NCBI GenBank assembly: GCA_965221375.1
Contig: OZ244883.1
Span: 682,001-746,000, forward strand
Direction of reading: 5' to 3'
Length of the DNA stretch: 64,000 nt
Source: Poriferisulfidus sp965221375
Lineage (GTDB): Bacteria > Pseudomonadota > Gammaproteobacteria > Poriferisulfidales > Poriferisulfidaceae
In this document: positions 7,915 to 17,326 of the stretch, piece by piece
How the letters are laid out: every line of letters starts with the position of its first letter
How positions within the stretch are numbered: the first letter of the stretch is position 1
Made by a program: the position numbers and the translations under genes
The notes under the pieces: model-generated
What the model was told of the DNA's origin: nothing
The model's input: only the letters and a program-made list of their open reading frames with translations
The model's database searches: none

Positions 7915-9602
7915 GCGGAATATTCTAAACCCAAAGTACGATCCTGTTCGCGCTGGAGCAATGTTTCTGCATGCTGGCGGGCGCTGTCCGTTTTTTCGAT
8001 TCCGGAAAACATGCGGGCAATTTCCTCCACGCGACCTTCCTGATCCAGAGGCTCAATCGTGGTTCGTACCGCCCCGTGTTTGCGCACGCAATAGTGATGA
8101 TGGCCCTGTACGGCGACCTGAGGCAAATGAGTGACGCAAAGCACCTGCAGGCGCTGGCCCAGTTGCGCCAACAGGCGTCCGACGATTTCCGCGGGACCGC
8201 CGCCGATGCCGGCATCGACTTCATCGAAAATCATGACGGGCAGTTCACTGCCGTGGCTCAAGGACTGCTGTAAGGCGAGGGACACGCGGGACAATTCGCC
8301 TCCCGAAGCGAGAGAACCAAGCGGACCAGGGGTTTGGTCGGGGCCTGTGGCCAGGCGATACTCGATATCATCCAGGCCCGAAGGCCCGAAGGAGCGTTCG
8401 GGGTCGTGCTGAACCGCGATTTCAAAACGGCTGTGGGGCATGCCCAGTTTGTGCAGGAGATCTGTGGCGGTTTTGGCAATCCGCTCGGCGGTTTGGGTCC
8501 GAGTTTGACTGATGCTCAACGCCTGCGCTTGATAATCCTGCTCCAAAGTGGCGACTTCCTCGCCGAGCGCTTGCGCATCGTAAGCGGGAGATTGCCACTG
8601 CTGAAGTTGTTCGTTCAGGCGCTGGCTGTGCTGCCAGAGCTCCTGCGGGGAGACCTGGTGCTTGCGCGCCAATTCATGCAGGGTGCCCAGGCGTTGCTCG
8701 GTTTCCGCAAGACGTTGAGGGTCCAAATCCACTCGATCCAGGGTTTCGTGCAGCAGGCTTGTGGTTTCTTCCACCTGGGTGAGAGCCTGGGGCAGAAATT
8801 CCTGGGCGTCCAGCAGGCGTTGATCGATTTGTGCCGCACGCTGCAGCTGTTCTGCGGCCGCTGCCAGACGGCTGTAGATGGAGCCTTCATCCTGCTCGTA
8901 CAGCTCCTGGGCAAGAGAGGCGCATAATTCGCGCAGTTCTTCGGCGCCGGCCAACACCCGTTGCGCCGCATCCAGTTCCGCATAGGTGTTTTCTTCCAGT
9001 TGCAGGGCGTTGAGCTCTTCGACCTGGAATGACAGCAGCGCCAAAGCCTGTTGATGTTGCTCGGCATTGCGGCTCAGTTCGTTCCAGCGGGTCTGCGCAT
9101 CATTCCAACGCTGGTAACAGTCGGCCAAGTCTTCCAGTGCCTTCTCGTGTGAGCAGGCGGCATCCAGAATCACGCGCTGTTGGTCGCGCTGCAGGAGGCG
9201 TTGATGTTCGTGCTGGCCATGAATTTCGATCAGTTGGGCACCGATCTCGCGCAACGCGGTGGTGGTGGCCGGAGTGTCATTGATATAGGCGCGAGAAGAT
9301 CCGCTGCGCGTGAGGGTTCGGCGCAACAGCAGAGTATCGTCCGTCGTAAATCCCCGCTCGTTCAACCATGAGCAAACCGCAGGTTGGGTGCTCAAGTCAA
9401 ACTGCAGGGTGATTTCGGCATTTTCAGCGTCTTGCCGGATGAGGTTGCGGGCGGCTCGATTCCCCAATGCCAAACCAATGGCATCAATCAAAATGGATTT
9501 TCCGGCTCCCGTCTCGCCGCTGAAGACGTTCAGCCCCGACTGCAACTCAAGATCCAGGTGCTCAATGACGGCCAGACCTCGGATCGCCAGAGCACACAGC
9601 AT
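7911..9602 (-). CDS. recN: DNA repair protein RecN
   Basis: A 563-residue SMC-like RecN. The Walker A motif GETGAGKSI lies near residue 30 after the typical opening of a leucine-rich beta strand pair. Long coiled-coil arms fill residues ~160-370, and the C-terminal ATPase half has LASGGELSRVSLALQ (signature) and VMIFDEVDAGIGG (Walker B). RecN holds broken chromosomes together during recombinational repair. It is transcribed with bamE (4-base overlap) and lies six bases downstream of nadK, so nadK-recN-bamE is a likely operon. Confidence 0.97.
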   Translation of the reverse strand: MLCALAIRGLAVIEHLDLELQSGLNVFSGETGAGKSILIDAIGLALGNRAARNLIRQDAENAEITLQFDLSTQPAVCSWLNERGFTTDDTLLLRRTLTRSGSSRAYINDTPATTTALREIGAQLIEIHGQHEHQRLLQRDQQRVILDAACSHEKALEDLADCYQRWNDAQTRWNELSRNAEQHQQALALLSFQVEELNALQLEENTYAELDAAQRVLAGAEELRELCASLAQELYEQDEGSIYSRLAAAAEQLQRAAQIDQRLLDAQEFLPQALTQVEETTSLLHETLDRVDLDPQRLAETEQRLGTLHELARKHQVSPQELWQHSQRLNEQLQQWQSPAYDAQALGEEVATLEQDYQAQALSISQTRTQTAERIAKTATDLLHKLGMPHSRFEIAVQHDPERSFGPSGLDDIEYRLATGPDQTPGPLGSLASGGELSRVSLALQQSLSHGSELPVMIFDEVDAGIGGGPAEIVGRLLAQLGQRLQVLCVTHLPQVAVQGHHHYCVRKHGAVRTTIEPLDQEGRVEEIARMFSGIEKTDSARQHAETLLQREQDRTLGLEYSA

Positions 9603-9608
9603 CAGCGG

Positions 9609-10472
9609 CTACAGATTCCAGGAAAGTTTGCGGCGCAAAACTTCGTAATAGTCATGATTGGGGGGCTGTACCAGATTCAGGGGATAAGTCTGACGGCGAA
9701 TGCGGACCTGGTCGCCGACCACCAATTCCTGATTGGCGCCCCCATCAAAAGAAACCACGCCATGGCTTTCGGGCCGCCCGATGACTTCCAGTTCAATCTC
9801 GCAGTCCAAATCGACCACAATGGGGCGGCTGCTGAGCATGTGAGGGCAAATAGGCACCATCACAAGCACCTGCAAAGAGGGGTGCAGAATCGGCCCGCCG
9901 CCTGACATTGCATAGGCCGTGGAGCCGGTCGGGGTCGAGACAATCAATCCGTCAGCCCGCAAGGCGCTCAAGGCGCGATTGCCGACGCGGGTCTGCAGTT
10001 CGATCATATGCAGGTCCCGATAGCTGTGCACGACCACATCGTTGAAGGCGTCGGAGGAGCAAAGCAATTTGCCATCGCGCCAGACTTCGCCCACCAGCGC
10101 GGAGCGAGAATCGATTTCGTACTGACCGTCCAGAATGGCCCCGAGGGTTTCGGGGATTTGTTCCGGGTAAATATCCGCCAGAAATCCCAGGCGTCCTCGA
10201 TTCACCCCGCAGACCGGCACGCCACGAGGCGCCAGTTCGTGAGCTGCGGTCAAGAGGGTGCCGTCTCCACCGACGACCACCCCCAGGTCTGCCTGCTCCG
10301 CCAACTCCGGTAAGGGCAAACCCGTATCCAACTCCAGCACTCGCGCCGTTTCCTCATCGACGAGCAAGGTGCGTTTCTTGCGCTCGACCAAGCGGGCAAC
10401 GCGCCGGAGAGATTCGGCGGTTGTTTCGGTGCAGGGGCGTGTGATAACGCCGATCCGCTCAAATCCCGGCAT
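9609..10472 (-). CDS. nadK: NAD kinase
   Basis: A 287-residue ATP-NAD kinase that makes NADP. The catalytic GGDGT motif is at about residues 68-72 (VVVGGDGTLL), and the second substrate loop reads ADGLIVSTPTGSTAYAMSGGGPI. It lies directly upstream of recN and is divergent from grpE, a common gammaproteobacterial arrangement. Confidence 0.97.
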   Translation of the reverse strand: MPGFERIGVITRPCTETTAESLRRVARLVERKKRTLLVDEETARVLELDTGLPLPELAEQADLGVVVGGDGTLLTAAHELAPRGVPVCGVNRGRLGFLADIYPEQIPETLGAILDGQYEIDSRSALVGEVWRDGKLLCSSDAFNDVVVHSYRDLHMIELQTRVGNRALSALRADGLIVSTPTGSTAYAMSGGGPILHPSLQVLVMVPICPHMLSSRPIVVDLDCEIELEVIGRPESHGVVSFDGGANQELVVGDQVRIRRQTYPLNLVQPPNHDYYEVLRRKLSWNL

Positions 10473-10587
10473 GGAGCGTCATTGGGGTCAATGGGTGACA
10501 GGGTCATTTTACAACTCCAATGTATGCCGGTCGGGCTCGGTACAGTGCGCAGAGCGCGGAGCAGTCGCCAAAAGTGCGCGACCAGGG

Positions 10588-10615
10588 CTTGAAATTCCCA
10601 ATTCTGTCGCCATCT
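10588..10615 (+). promoter_or_regulatory. Sigma32 (heat-shock) promoter candidate for grpE
   Basis: CTTGAAA at 10588-10594 is a perfect match to the sigma32 -35 element. A 13-base spacer leads to CGCCATCT at 10608-10615, close to the CCCCATnT -10 element. It lies about 35 bases upstream of the grpE start, and rpoH itself is in this window. Confidence 0.72.
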
Positions 10616-10650
10616 TTAGGCTTTAGCCGGATGCTGCCAAAATTCCATTG

Positions 10651-11250
10651 ATGGGGAAAAAACGCGAAAAGGAGCCCGCTGCGGCTCCCGAGGAGGATAC
10701 GCCACGGGAGCAGCCTGAGTCTGCGGAAAAGGCAGACGAGATTAAAACGCTGCGCGAGGAGCTGGAAAAGAGCCAGGATGCGCTGGCCCGGGCGCAGGCG
10801 GAGCTGGTCAACATGCAGAAACGGCACGCGCGCGAACGGGAGGCGGCGGCGCGCTATCGCGTGGAACCTCTGGCGCGGGAACTGCTCGATTTGATGGACA
10901 CGATGGAGGATGCCCAGCGGGCGATGGAACAGGAAGAAAACCTTCCCCAAGCCTTGCGTGATGGTCAAAAACTGATTTTGCGCAGCCTGAATCAGGCTTT
11001 TGAGAAATGTTCCATCGAAGCGATCAATCCCCTGCAGAAGACGTTCGATCCGAACCAGCATGAAGCGATGGCCATGCAGCCGACGACGGAGGTTCCTTCC
11101 GGGCAGATTTTGGAGGTATTCAGCAAGGGTTACCGTCTGCATGACCGCTTGTTGCGGGCGGCGCGAGTAGTGGTTGCGACCGCTCCAGCAGAGACAAAGA
11201 CCGCGGAAACTGACGAGTCCTCCTCAACAGATTCCAAGGAAACATCTTGA
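10651..11250 (+). CDS. grpE: Nucleotide exchange factor GrpE
   Basis: About 199 residues. The N-terminus is charged and disordered, followed by a long helix (LREELEKSQDALARAQAELVNMQKRH) and the C-terminal beta domain with the family signature region FDPNQHEAMAMQ...VLEVFSKGYRLHDRLLRAARVVVA-like ending. GrpE exchanges ADP for ATP on DnaK. ATG 10651 follows an adjacent in-frame TTG at 10648; neither has a clear ribosome site, so the start is approximate. It is the first gene of grpE-dnaK-dnaJ. Confidence 0.95.
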   Translation: MGKKREKEPAAAPEEDTPREQPESAEKADEIKTLREELEKSQDALARAQAELVNMQKRHAREREAAARYRVEPLARELLDLMDTMEDAQRAMEQEENLPQALRDGQKLILRSLNQAFEKCSIEAINPLQKTFDPNQHEAMAMQPTTEVPSGQILEVFSKGYRLHDRLLRAARVVVATAPAETKTAETDESSSTDSKETS

Positions 11251-11254
11251 ACCC

Positions 11255-11283
11255 TTGATATTGTGCGTATTTGACCGCATTAA
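11255..11283 (+). promoter_or_regulatory. Second sigma32-type promoter candidate, upstream of dnaK
   Basis: CTTGATA at 11255-11261, a 14-base spacer, then CCGCATTA at 11276-11283. Each half differs from the sigma32 consensus (CTTGAAA, CCCCATTA) by one base. It lies in the 81-base gap between grpE and dnaK and would let dnaK-dnaJ be heat-induced apart from grpE. Confidence 0.55.
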
Positions 11284-11331
11284 ACAGAAACAAACCACAC
11301 GGCCTGTGACGCCATGACTGAGGAATAACTG

Positions 11332-13287
11332 ATGGGCAAAATTATTGGCATTGATTTGGGGACGACCAATTCTTGTGTCGCTGTTATGGAAGGCGCGAAT
11401 GCGCGCGTGATTGAAAACACGGAAGGCGATCGCACGACGCCTTCGGTCGTAGCGTTTTCGGAAGATAGCGACGAGGTGCTGGTGGGGCAGACGGCCAAGC
11501 GCCAGGCAGTGACCAATCCGCGCCATACCGTTTTTGCGGTCAAGCGCCTAATCGGTCGGCGTTATGACGAGAAAGAGGTGCAGAAAGACATCAAGCTGGT
11601 GCCGTTTTCGATCGTCAAGGCCGACAATGGCGACGCCTGGGTTGAGGCTCGCGGCAAGAAGATGGCTCCGCCGGAGATTTCGGCTCGGGTGCTGACCAAA
11701 ATGAAGCAGACCGCCGAAGAGTACCTGGGAGAGGAAGTCACCGAGGCGGTAATCACGGTGCCGGCGTATTTCAATGATTCACAGCGCCAGGCCACCAAGG
11801 ATGCCGGCCGTATCGCCGGCTTGGAAGTGCGGCGCATCATTAATGAGCCGACGGCGGCGGCGCTGGCGTATGGCATGGATAAAAAGCATGGGGATGCCAA
11901 AATCGCTGTGTACGATCTGGGCGGTGGCACGTTTGATATTTCCATCATCGAAATTGCCGAGGTGGATGGCGAGCATCAGTTTGAGGTGCTGGCGACGAAC
12001 GGGGATACGTTCCTGGGCGGAGAAGATTTCGACCTGCGGCTGATTGATTACCTGGCCGACGGCTTCCAGAAAGAGCATGGGGTAGATCTGCACAATGACC
12101 CGATTGCGCTGCAGCGGTTGAAAGAGGCTGCGGAAAAAGCCAAAGTCGAGTTGTCGACGGCACAGCAGTCGGAAGTCAACCTGCCGTACATCACGGCGGA
12201 TGCGAGCGGTCCGAAACATCTGAATACCAAAATCACTCGCGCCAAGCTGGAAGCGCTGGTCGATGGTTTGATCGAGCGCACGATGCAGCCGTGCAAGACT
12301 GCCCTGAAGGATGCGGGTGTTGCGGCCAAAGATATTTCAGCCGTAATTCTGGTCGGCGGCCAGACCCGGATGCCGAAAGTTCAGGAAGCGGTGGAGAAGC
12401 TTTTCGGCAAGGCTCCGCGTAAGGACGTGAACCCCGATGAAGCGGTGGCCATTGGCGCCGCCATTCAGGGTGGAGTCTTGGGCGGCGATGTCAAGGATGT
12501 GTTGTTGTTGGATGTCACTCCGTTGTCTCTGGGTATTGAGACGCTGGGTGGTGTGATGACCAAATTGATTGAAAAGAATACGACCATCCCGACGACGCAG
12601 ACGCAGGTCTTCTCTACCGCAGCCGACAATCAGCCCGCAGTGACGGTGCATGTACTGCAGGGTGAGCGTGAGCGTGCGGATGCCAACAAATCGTTGGGGC
12701 GTTTTGATTTGACAGATTTGCCGCCGGCCCCGCGCGGTGTGCCTCAGATTGAAGTGTCGTTTGATATTGATGCGAACGGCATCCTCAGTGTGTCCGCCAA
12801 AGACAAGGCGACGGGCAAAGAACAGTCGATTGTCATCAAGGCCTCCAGTGGCTTGTCCGATGAGGAAATCGAAAACATGGTCAAAGATGCCGAGGCCCAC
12901 GCTGATGAGGACCGCAAGTTCCAGCAGTTGGTGCAGGTGCGCAACACCGCGGATGCGCTGATTCACGCGACCACCAAAGCCATGGAGGATTTGGGCGAGC
13001 AGGTGACGGCGGAAGAGCGGGCCAAGGTGGAAAGCGCGATCAACGATCTCAAGGGTGTTTTGGATGGCGACGATCAGGATGCCATTGAGGCAAAGACCAA
13101 GGCCCTGTCTGAGGCGAGTGGCGACATTGCCCAGCGTGCATACCAGGCGGCGCAGGAGAAAGAGCAGGCGGGTGAGGAAGCATCCGGCGAGTCGTCTGCA
13201 GATGCCGATGTGGTCGATGCGGATTTTGACGAGGTCGATGACACGCGCAAGGGAGATTCACAGCGCGGAAATGGCCAGTCTTCTTGA
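11332..13287 (+). CDS. dnaK: Chaperone protein DnaK (Hsp70)
   Basis: A 651-residue Hsp70. The ATPase domain begins GKIIGIDLGTTNSCV and contains VYDLGGGTFDISI and VILVGGQTRMP. The linker DVLLLDVTPLSLGIETLGG leads to the substrate-binding domain, then the helical lid and an acidic C-terminus (DADVVDADFDEVDD, the conserved EEVD-like tail region). It works with DnaJ and GrpE in protein folding. It has its own sigma32-type promoter candidate upstream and is followed by dnaJ after 27 bases. Confidence 0.99.
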   Translation: MGKIIGIDLGTTNSCVAVMEGANARVIENTEGDRTTPSVVAFSEDSDEVLVGQTAKRQAVTNPRHTVFAVKRLIGRRYDEKEVQKDIKLVPFSIVKADNGDAWVEARGKKMAPPEISARVLTKMKQTAEEYLGEEVTEAVITVPAYFNDSQRQATKDAGRIAGLEVRRIINEPTAAALAYGMDKKHGDAKIAVYDLGGGTFDISIIEIAEVDGEHQFEVLATNGDTFLGGEDFDLRLIDYLADGFQKEHGVDLHNDPIALQRLKEAAEKAKVELSTAQQSEVNLPYITADASGPKHLNTKITRAKLEALVDGLIERTMQPCKTALKDAGVAAKDISAVILVGGQTRMPKVQEAVEKLFGKAPRKDVNPDEAVAIGAAIQGGVLGGDVKDVLLLDVTPLSLGIETLGGVMTKLIEKNTTIPTTQTQVFSTAADNQPAVTVHVLQGERERADANKSLGRFDLTDLPPAPRGVPQIEVSFDIDANGILSVSAKDKATGKEQSIVIKASSGLSDEEIENMVKDAEAHADEDRKFQQLVQVRNTADALIHATTKAMEDLGEQVTAEERAKVESAINDLKGVLDGDDQDAIEAKTKALSEASGDIAQRAYQAAQEKEQAGEEASGESSADADVVDADFDEVDDTRKGDSQRGNGQSS

Positions 13288-13314
13288 TGAGGTGGCATGG
13301 CGCCACATGCGTAG

Positions 13315-14457
13315 ATGGCCAAGCGTGATTACTATGAAGTGTTGGGAGTTGACCGGCAGGTTAGCGACGCAGACTTAAAACAAGCTTATCGTCGATTGGC
13401 GATGAAGCATCACCCGGATCGTAATACCGGCGATCCGGACGCAGACGTAAAGTTTCGGGAAATCCAGGAAGCATACGGGGTTCTGTCGGACCCCGAAAAA
13501 CGTTCTTTGTACGACCAGTTCGGACACGAAGCGGCCAATGCTGCCGGCAATGGCGGAGGAGTACATCCGGGAGCTGCCGGTTTTGAGGATATTTTCGGAG
13601 ACGTTTTCGGGGAAATGTTCGGGCGTGGGCGTGGCCGCGGACGAACCGACGTGCGGGTGCATGGCGCGGATCTGGCTTACCAGATGGACCTTGATTTGGA
13701 AGAGGCGGTATTTGGGGTTACTCGCGAAATATCCGTTGAAATGCGGTCCCAGTGCGATGCCTGCGAGGGCTCCGGCTGCGCGCCCGGTACAGAGCCCCAG
13801 ACTTGTTCGACGTGCAATGGGCGTGGCGAAGTAGTGGCCCAACAGGGCTTTTTCACCATGAGGCAGACGTGTCCGCGTTGTCACGGTCTGGGGAAAGTAA
13901 TTCGGGTGCCTTGTGATACATGCCAAGGGTCCGGGCGGACACGCAAGACACGAAAACTGCGCGTCAAAATTCCCGCGGGAGTAGATCACGGCGATCGGGT
14001 GCGTCTGGCGGGCGAGGGCGAGGCTGGGTTGCGCGGCGGCTCGCCGGGAGATTTGTACGTGCAGGTGCAGATGCGTCCCCATGAACTGTTTCAGCGCGAT
14101 GGGGATGATTTGTACTGTGAAGTGCCCATCAGCATTACGACGGCCGCCCTCGGCGGTACTGTGGAGGTGCCGACACTGGATGGGAACGTGAATTTGAAAA
14201 TTCCATCCGAAACGCAAACGGGGAAATCATTCCGGTTGCGCGGCAAAGGCGTACGTTCGGTTCGCAGCCACAAAACAGGCGATATGCTCTGTAGACTGAA
14301 GGTCGAGACGCCGATTCATCTGAATAGTCGTCAACGCGAACTTCTGCTGGAATTGGAGGAGGCATTGACGAATGATGAAGTACACTCTCCTCACACCGAG
14401 TCGTGGTTGAAGCGAGGTCGGCAGTTCGTGGAAAACTTAAAATCCTGGTTACCTTGA
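13315..14457 (+). CDS. dnaJ: Chaperone protein DnaJ
   Basis: A 380-residue type I Hsp40. The J domain occupies about residues 1-70 with the HPD motif (MKHHPDRN, ~33-35), then a Gly/Phe-rich segment. The zinc region (about 140-220) has four CxxCxGxG-type repeats: CDACEGSG, CSTCNGRG, CPRCHGLG and CDTCQGSG. C-terminal substrate-binding domains follow. It stimulates DnaK ATPase and delivers clients. dapB starts two bases after its stop. Confidence 0.98.
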   Translation: MAKRDYYEVLGVDRQVSDADLKQAYRRLAMKHHPDRNTGDPDADVKFREIQEAYGVLSDPEKRSLYDQFGHEAANAAGNGGGVHPGAAGFEDIFGDVFGEMFGRGRGRGRTDVRVHGADLAYQMDLDLEEAVFGVTREISVEMRSQCDACEGSGCAPGTEPQTCSTCNGRGEVVAQQGFFTMRQTCPRCHGLGKVIRVPCDTCQGSGRTRKTRKLRVKIPAGVDHGDRVRLAGEGEAGLRGGSPGDLYVQVQMRPHELFQRDGDDLYCEVPISITTAALGGTVEVPTLDGNVNLKIPSETQTGKSFRLRGKGVRSVRSHKTGDMLCRLKVETPIHLNSRQRELLLELEEALTNDEVHSPHTESWLKRGRQFVENLKSWLP

Positions 14458-14458
14458 T

Positions 14459-15265
14459 ATGGGCGAGATACGTGTAGGTATTCCCGGTATTACCGGGCGC
14501 ATGGGTCGAATGCTGGGGAAAGCGGCCATGGAGACCCCGGGGATTGCCTTGGGTGCGGCCAGTTCCCGTAGCAACGAAGATCTAGTCGGACACGATGTGG
14601 GCTTGTTCGTGGGTGGGCCGCAGGCAGGGGTAGCCATTTCCGGTTCTTTGGAATATTGTCACGCGAATTTCGATGTGGCGGTCGATTTCACCATGCCGGA
14701 ATATACGATTGAGATGGCGAATATTTGCGCATCCCATAACAAGGGCCTGGTTATTGGCACGACGGCGCACGATAAAGCGCAAATGGCGGCCATTGATGAA
14801 ATCGCCAAGCGTATTCCGATCGTGATGGCTCCCAATATGAGTGTGGGGATTAACTTGATGCTGAATTTGCTGACCGCCATGGCGCAGACTGTCGGTTCCG
14901 ATGCGGATGTGGACGTCGTGGAGGTTCATCACCGCGGCAAGCGCGATGCGCCGTCAGGCACGGCGCTGGCTTTGGGGGAAGCGGTGGCACAAGGCCGCAA
15001 TCAGGAATTTCCTGCGTGTGCATCGTTTGACGCACTAAAAACCGGGGAGTTGCGCGATCCGGCGACCATTCATTTTCATATTCTTCGGCAGACCAATATG
15101 GTTGGGGAACATCAGGTATCTTTCGCACTTAACGGTGAGCGGTTGGAGTTGACGCACAAGGCGTCTGATCGAGAAGTTTTTGCGCGTGGAGCGATGCGTG
15201 CAGCGGCTTGGGTGGCAGGTCGCGAACCTGGTTTGTATTCGATGCAGGACGTGTTGGCCGAATAA
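14459..15265 (+). CDS. dapB: 4-hydroxy-tetrahydrodipicolinate reductase
   Basis: A 268-residue DapB of the lysine and diaminopimelate pathway. The N-terminal Rossmann motif is GIPGITGRMGRMLGKA (residues ~6-21), and the catalytic and substrate-binding region is EVHHRGKRDAPSGTAL near residue 160. It is packed right behind dnaJ (one intervening base), as in many gammaproteobacteria, and so may share heat-shock read-through. Confidence 0.98.
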   Translation: MGEIRVGIPGITGRMGRMLGKAAMETPGIALGAASSRSNEDLVGHDVGLFVGGPQAGVAISGSLEYCHANFDVAVDFTMPEYTIEMANICASHNKGLVIGTTAHDKAQMAAIDEIAKRIPIVMAPNMSVGINLMLNLLTAMAQTVGSDADVDVVEVHHRGKRDAPSGTALALGEAVAQGRNQEFPACASFDALKTGELRDPATIHFHILRQTNMVGEHQVSFALNGERLELTHKASDREVFARGAMRAAAWVAGREPGLYSMQDVLAE

Positions 15266-15304
15266 GCGTTAAACTGATTGTCGCATCTTCAAGGTAAGTG
15301 TCAC

Positions 15305-15392
15305 GGAGAGGTGGCAGAGTGGTCGAATGCGGCGGTCTTGAAAACCGTTGACTCGAAAGGGTCCGGGGGTTCGAATCCCTCCCTCTCCGCCA
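15305..15392 (+). tRNA. tRNA-Ser(TGA)
   Basis: An 88-base cloverleaf including an encoded CCA. The acceptor GGAGAGG pairs with CCTCTCC, the anticodon loop is CTTGAAA (anticodon TGA), there is a long variable arm (class II, as expected for serine), and the T loop is GTTCGAATC. Confidence 0.96.
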
Positions 15393-15510
15393 AAAATATC
15401 AAATTCGCGATTCATACAAATGAATGCGATGTGATTGTCCGATATGCTCAATCCGTATTGACAGGTATGGCGTAAAAGTATAATCTTTAAAAAGTCAATA
15501 AATCTAAGAC

Positions 15511-17262
15511 ATGCAGTTCTCCATTGCCCAAGTGTTTAAGCGGTCGCCCGACCGCGAAATTTTTCTTTACATCGGTCTGTTCCAGGGCTTGGCGATTTAT
15601 GGGCTGGTAGATAAGAACGACTGGTTATCAGAACACCTCATTGTGGCCTATCCACTCTGGCTGGTTGTGCTGGTTTGGCCTGTGCTTCTCATGCTTAGCG
15701 TAAAACAGCATGACTACTTGCGTGCGTTCAAGTGGGTTACGGGTTTTACTATTTTGCTCGCTTTGTTGGCCGCGTATACAGGATGGCAGGCTTCCCCGCA
15801 TGAAGAATTCGATGTGATCTTCTCGCCGTTTGAATACGTGCTGCCTACGCTGGTCGCAATCTTTGTCGCTCTCATTCACCTCCAGCCGGCGATATGGCGC
15901 ACCGAACCTGACTACGAGACCTTCTTCACCTTATCCTGGCGGAATTTTTTAACTGTCGGACTCTCCTTGGCTCTAGTTCTCGGTGTCACGCTCATACTCT
16001 ACCTTTGGGAGTTGCTCTTTGAGACCATCGGGGTTTATTTTTTTAGCATTCTCTTTGATAAGGGGTGGTTCCTGTTCCCAGTACTTGCTATGTCCTTCGC
16101 CTTCGGATTGCAGAATTTTCGTGCTGCAACTACCGTTATCGACAGCATGTCTTCCTTGCTCATGCGACTTATGTGGTTGTTGCTACCGCTATTGGCACTC
16201 CTATGCGCCAGTTTTCTCGTAACTCTTCTTTTTACCGGGTTGCAACCCCTTTGGGACACGGACTGGGGCACTGAGATTTTGATATTAGCAAATCTTTTGA
16301 GTCTGTTTTTCCTCAACGCGGTGTATCAGACCGGTTCAAGCCGTCCCTATCCGCTGTTGGTGCACAGGGCGTTGACCTTTGTTATCGCTCTGCTTCCCAT
16401 TTTTTCCGCCCTTTCTTTATACGGTCTCGCGCTCCGCATTGCCCAGTATGGATGGACGATATCTAGATGTTGGGCATTTTTGATTATCGCTCTTATGGCA
16501 CTCTTTTCGCTTGGATATGCCTACCTCATTGTTCGGCGGCGAAGTGACTGGCCTTCGGGTCTGCCATGGATCAACAAGCATGTGTCTTGGGTTGTGCTCG
16601 CGAGTCTGTTGCTAACGACTTCTCCTCTGCTCGATTTTCGGGTTATATCCGCATGGAGTCTATTTTCGGCAGTCGCATCCGGAGAAACTCATATTGATGA
16701 TTTGGATGTGGAGTATGTGCAGACATGGTTAGCACGGCCGGGCTACTTAAGACTGCAGTCTCTCCTCTCCTCGCTTGAAAACTCTGATCCGGAAGCAGCT
16801 CAGAATCTGCGTGCCCGAATAGAAAACAAAGCAGGCATGACGGAAGTAGAAGTGCCGCGCAATTGGACAGTTGAACAGAAGGCACAGATTGTCATGAGAC
16901 CCGAGTCTATAGACATCCCTAGAGAACTAGAGGAAGTAATTAACCGGAATCATGACGGGCCTCCCGATTTTATATTTCGAGTGGACTTGGGCGGAGAAGG
17001 GGAGGCCTATGAAATTGTGAGTATGGAAATTTTTGATATTGATGGCGAGGCAGTCAGTGCCAGGGCCCGGTGCTGGCAGAAATTGGCAGTCCCTAGGGCG
17101 GGAACAAGTTCCTGGTTTGAGTGTGGTTATTCAACTGTGACATGGGGGCCACGGGATGAGTTTTTTCAGGAGCTTAGGCAAGGCGATTTTCGAGCTGTCA
17201 CGCCTAAAAGACCTGATAAGAACCTGCAGGTTGGGAGACATGTGTTTGAGTTTTTAAGATAA
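15511..17262 (+). CDS. DUF4153 multi-pass membrane protein
   Basis: A 583-residue protein. About eleven to twelve hydrophobic segments fill residues 1-400, and a soluble, probably periplasmic or cytoplasmic C-terminal domain fills about 400-583. The membrane half resembles the DUF4153 family (phrases such as FFTLSWRNFLTVGLSLALVL and VHRALTFVIALLPIFSALSLYGLALRI); no biochemical role is known for the family. Codon use is less GC-biased than in the core genes around it. It sits between tRNA-Ser and a Sel1-repeat gene in what looks like an accessory patch. No operon partner is seen. Confidence 0.78.
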   Translation: MQFSIAQVFKRSPDREIFLYIGLFQGLAIYGLVDKNDWLSEHLIVAYPLWLVVLVWPVLLMLSVKQHDYLRAFKWVTGFTILLALLAAYTGWQASPHEEFDVIFSPFEYVLPTLVAIFVALIHLQPAIWRTEPDYETFFTLSWRNFLTVGLSLALVLGVTLILYLWELLFETIGVYFFSILFDKGWFLFPVLAMSFAFGLQNFRAATTVIDSMSSLLMRLMWLLLPLLALLCASFLVTLLFTGLQPLWDTDWGTEILILANLLSLFFLNAVYQTGSSRPYPLLVHRALTFVIALLPIFSALSLYGLALRIAQYGWTISRCWAFLIIALMALFSLGYAYLIVRRRSDWPSGLPWINKHVSWVVLASLLLTTSPLLDFRVISAWSLFSAVASGETHIDDLDVEYVQTWLARPGYLRLQSLLSSLENSDPEAAQNLRARIENKAGMTEVEVPRNWTVEQKAQIVMRPESIDIPRELEEVINRNHDGPPDFIFRVDLGGEGEAYEIVSMEIFDIDGEAVSARARCWQKLAVPRAGTSSWFECGYSTVTWGPRDEFFQELRQGDFRAVTPKRPDKNLQVGRHVFEFLR

Positions 17263-17326
17263 AAGTTTATTAGTGGCCTTTTCGCACCCTCGCTTCCATA
17301 TTTAACGCACTAAAGACGAACTTTGT

